The notes beneath the pieces were generated by a model. That model had not been told where the DNA came from. It made no database searches and saw nothing but the letters and a program-made list of their open reading frames with translations. 7,179 nucleotides of DNA from an uncultured Bacilli bacterium (GTDB lineage Bacteria; Bacillota_I; Bacilli_A; RF39; UBA660). A program made the position numbers and the translations under genes. Shown here in pieces: positions 5,137 to 7,179 of the stretch. How positions within the stretch are numbered: position 1 is the first letter of the stretch; each line of letters starts with the position of its first letter. The stretch covers positions 1-7,179 of the forward strand of contig CAKPAL010000039.1 in the NCBI GenBank assembly GCA_934132925.1, given 5' to 3'.

Positions 5137-6870
5137 ATGTTAATAACAGTTCCAGGTAAAAAAGAATTAAATAACTACGATGGCCGCTATGGCTATTATA
5201 GAAGTGAGACTACTGATTTTGTATTATTACAAAATCCAAATATATCTTTATCCGAATGGTGGTCCAGCATATATGGAAAACAAAATAATTTTCGTTTTAT
5301 TGAAATATATTCTTCTATTGATAGTGTAGATTATCTTGTTGAAGAAAAAAGTTTGATAGAAAAATCAATATATGAATCAACAGGAATAAAATATGGTACT
5401 CGTCCTTTAATAAAAGATTTAAATAATGTATTAGATGAAAAAAATATAATAAATAAAAAATATTTTAAATATGAGAATAGAGATTACACTAGATATGAAA
5501 TTGAGTATGGAGAATATCCAACAAATGTTGCAGGTAGTATTATAAGTGCAGAACTAGAGTATCATTTTTATAATAAAGAATTAACTAAAACAGGAAAAGA
5601 ATATACCTACTCAATATTAAAAAAAATAAAGAAACTAGAAGAGTATATCTATAAAGGAAAAAAATATGTTCGTATGATACCTGAAATAACATCAGTATAT
5701 AATAGGCAGTTATCTAATGGTAAAAAAATCAATAAAGGAGAAGCATATTGGATAGAAGTAACTCCGATTAAATGGTTACTATCTGATATATCTAGTGATG
5801 CCTTATCTAAAGATGTCATATGCTATGTACCTACATATGCTACAAAGTCTTGTTTTGATTGTTTTTATGCAACAGATATATATGAGTTCTTAAATAGTAC
5901 TTTTAAAAAGGATATAATACCAAGTAAAGTACCAAATAATTATTATGGTAAAGAAGAAGTACAAGATACAAGAATAGAAGAACTAGAAAAGTTATTAAAA
6001 GAAATAGAAGAATATAATAAATATTACTATGGTGATAAAGATATATTAAAAGAAGTAGACAATATAATAGATAACTATAATAGTAATTTAGAAGATTTAA
6101 AAGGAAAGAAAGGATTACTTTTATATGATGAAGATGTCTTATATAGAGAAGTATATAATAAATTAAATGATATTTTAGATATACTAAAACAAAATTATCA
6201 GGATAGTAAAACATATATTGATATATTAAATATGATTAGAAATTATATAAAAATAGTTAGAAATCTTGAAACTGAAGAAGATAGTGAATTATCAAAAGAT
6301 ATAAAAACTATTAAGCATATTTTAAGTACTTATTTACCGGAATATAAGAAAGTAGAAGATACATTACTCAAAATATTTAAAGAAGACCATTATAAATTAT
6401 ATAATTATTTAAAAGAGTATACTAAAGGACCAATTAATAGATTAGAAGAAGATAAATATCAAAGTGTAAATAACTATGAATTGTATATAAGAAAAGTATT
6501 AATGCCTTTATTAGAAGAAATAAATAGATTAATAATAGCAAAAGATTTCTCTGAAGAAATAAGATTAGGTATGAATAATATAATAAACAATATTTATGAA
6601 GAAAGTAAAAATAAATTAGCAAAAATATATTTAAATGAAATATATAGAGTATCTTCATATATTAAAACTACAGATATACAAAATAAATATACAGACCGAT
6701 TAAATAAAATAATAACACTAGATATAGATTATACAAAAGAAATAATAGAAGTAATAAATAATCTAAATAACATCTTAAGAGAATTATATAAATTAACCTA
6801 TGAAATAGAAAGTATAAAAGTAAATGATAGAAAAATAGAAAGATATAAACTAAAGAAAAGAAGATGGTAA
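5137..6870 (+). CDS. Multidomain hypothetical protein, 577 aa: N-terminal module, conserved middle region, long helical C-terminus
   Basis: The function is unknown. An N-terminal module (about 1-93) has PGKKELNNY, TTDFVLL, SEWWSS and ends in GIKYGTRPLI. This resembles, from memory, the W-rich, GVRPAL-ending (DUF6273-like, possibly C-type-lectin-fold) modules of gut Bacillota proteins. A middle region (about 119-263) has EIEYGEYPTN, YKGKKYVR, GEAYWIEVTPIKWLL and ATDIYEFLNSTFKKDI, a pattern I associate with the same poorly characterised group. From about 276 to the end it is almost entirely charged helix or coiled coil (RIEELEKLLKEIEEY and onward), ending in a basic KLKKRRW. No signal peptide or membrane segment is seen. 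AAGGAG (5122-5127) lies nine bases before the ATG. The helical part is about 17% GC in the stretch counted, lower than the N-terminal coding part. The family link is recollection, not a search result. Confidence 0.8.
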   Translation: MLITVPGKKELNNYDGRYGYYRSETTDFVLLQNPNISLSEWWSSIYGKQNNFRFIEIYSSIDSVDYLVEEKSLIEKSIYESTGIKYGTRPLIKDLNNVLDEKNIINKKYFKYENRDYTRYEIEYGEYPTNVAGSIISAELEYHFYNKELTKTGKEYTYSILKKIKKLEEYIYKGKKYVRMIPEITSVYNRQLSNGKKINKGEAYWIEVTPIKWLLSDISSDALSKDVICYVPTYATKSCFDCFYATDIYEFLNSTFKKDIIPSKVPNNYYGKEEVQDTRIEELEKLLKEIEEYNKYYYGDKDILKEVDNIIDNYNSNLEDLKGKKGLLLYDEDVLYREVYNKLNDILDILKQNYQDSKTYIDILNMIRNYIKIVRNLETEEDSELSKDIKTIKHILSTYLPEYKKVEDTLLKIFKEDHYKLYNYLKEYTKGPINRLEEDKYQSVNNYELYIRKVLMPLLEEINRLIIAKDFSEEIRLGMNNIINNIYEESKNKLAKIYLNEIYRVSSYIKTTDIQNKYTDRLNKIITLDIDYTKEIIEVINNLNNILRELYKLTYEIESIKVNDRKIERYKLKKRRW

Positions 6871-6871
6871 A

Positions 6872-7179
6872 ATGAACGAGAAGTTAACATTATTAGGAGA
6901 AGAAGATTGGAATCATTATCCTTTTGGAATAAAATCAAAAGCAATAGAAAAATATACTGATAGATTTACTTTAAGCGACACTGCCAAATTAACTGGGAAT
7001 TGTCGAAATCGTTATGATAAAAATATGTTTTGGATTAAGCATACTGGAACTTTGAATGCAACTGTTTATACATTTATATCTGACCCTGTGGGCTACGAAG
7101 GCTTTTGCAAATATGCTAGTTCATATGAACCAGCAATTCTTCCAGTACTTCCGCTTACTGAAGATATAGAAAAAAGAAT
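6872..7179 (+). CDS. Start of a hypothetical protein (3' end outside window), likely paralogue of the upstream N-terminal module
   Basis: The ATG lies one base after the upstream TAA, so the two genes probably share a transcript and may be coupled; the ribosome site is weak (AAGAAGATGG). The visible 102 codons are open to the window edge. The layout matches the start of the 577-aa protein: LLGEEDWNHY against VPGKKELNNY, YTDRFTLSDTAKLTG against TTDFVLLQN, a tryptophan site (MFWIKH against SEWWSS), and YASSYEPAILPVLPL against YESTGIKYGTRPLI. This correspondence supports the chosen start and tandem paralogy, though identity is low and judged by eye. GC is about 32% here against about 17% just upstream. 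No function can be assigned. Confidence 0.75.
   Translation, partial: MNEKLTLLGEEDWNHYPFGIKSKAIEKYTDRFTLSDTAKLTGNCRNRYDKNMFWIKHTGTLNATVYTFISDPVGYEGFCKYASSYEPAILPVLPLTEDIEKR

Noticed and set aside
5903..6658. Minus-strand ORFs of about 75-100 codons opposite the 577-aa gene
   Set aside because: They are rich in Leu, Tyr and Ile as expected from the antisense of Lys/Glu/Asn-rich coding DNA, and lack start signals.
1..7179. Mycoplasma-type genetic code (TGA as tryptophan), suggested by low GC
   Set aside because: Tryptophan is encoded by TGG throughout and no gene contains an in-frame TGA.
1..7179. CRISPR array, tRNA, or insertion sequence
   Set aside because: No regularly spaced repeats, cloverleaf-like sequences, transposase-like ORFs or long terminal inverted repeats were found by eye.

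Overview
The window looks like a piece of chromosome from a low-GC Bacillota (Firmicutes) bacterium, plausibly a gut Bacilli or Clostridia lineage. The support is very AT-rich DNA, strong AGGAGG-type ribosome binding sites, extended -10 promoters, U-tailed intrinsic terminators, and the secF-rel-dtd gene order. Genes end in TAA or TAG and tryptophan is encoded by TGG. No in-frame TGA occurs in the genes, so there is no sign of the Mycoplasma-type code.

The left part (1-3250) is a housekeeping block on the plus strand. It holds the 3' end of secF (protein export), a complete bifunctional (p)ppGpp synthetase/hydrolase gene (rel), and dtd (D-aminoacyl-tRNA deacylase). dtd overlaps rel by one base and ends in an intrinsic terminator. 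In many Bacillota recJ and apt sit between secF/secDF and rel; here only a hairpin does.

The middle part (3250-5136) is accessory. Two unrecognised genes diverge from a compact intergenic region: a 185-aa protein on the minus strand and an acidic 273-aa protein on the plus strand. Each has a near-consensus extended -10 promoter, and the two promoters share a 14-base core. The gap after the second gene holds a probable terminator and then a strikingly GC-rich imperfect hairpin. The hairpin pairs better as minus-strand RNA and begins about where a good minus-strand promoter would start transcription, so it is a candidate small RNA unit.

The right part (5137-7179) holds a 577-aa protein and the start of a second gene one base downstream. 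The 577-aa protein has a short N-terminal module, a middle region like a gut-Bacillota family of unknown function, and a long helical C-terminus. The second gene appears to repeat the N-terminal module, so these may be tandem paralogues. The 5' region of the 577-aa gene carries a 16-bp palindrome, a 10-bp direct repeat and a possible three-codon leader ORF. No tRNA, rRNA, CRISPR array, transposase or integrase was seen.
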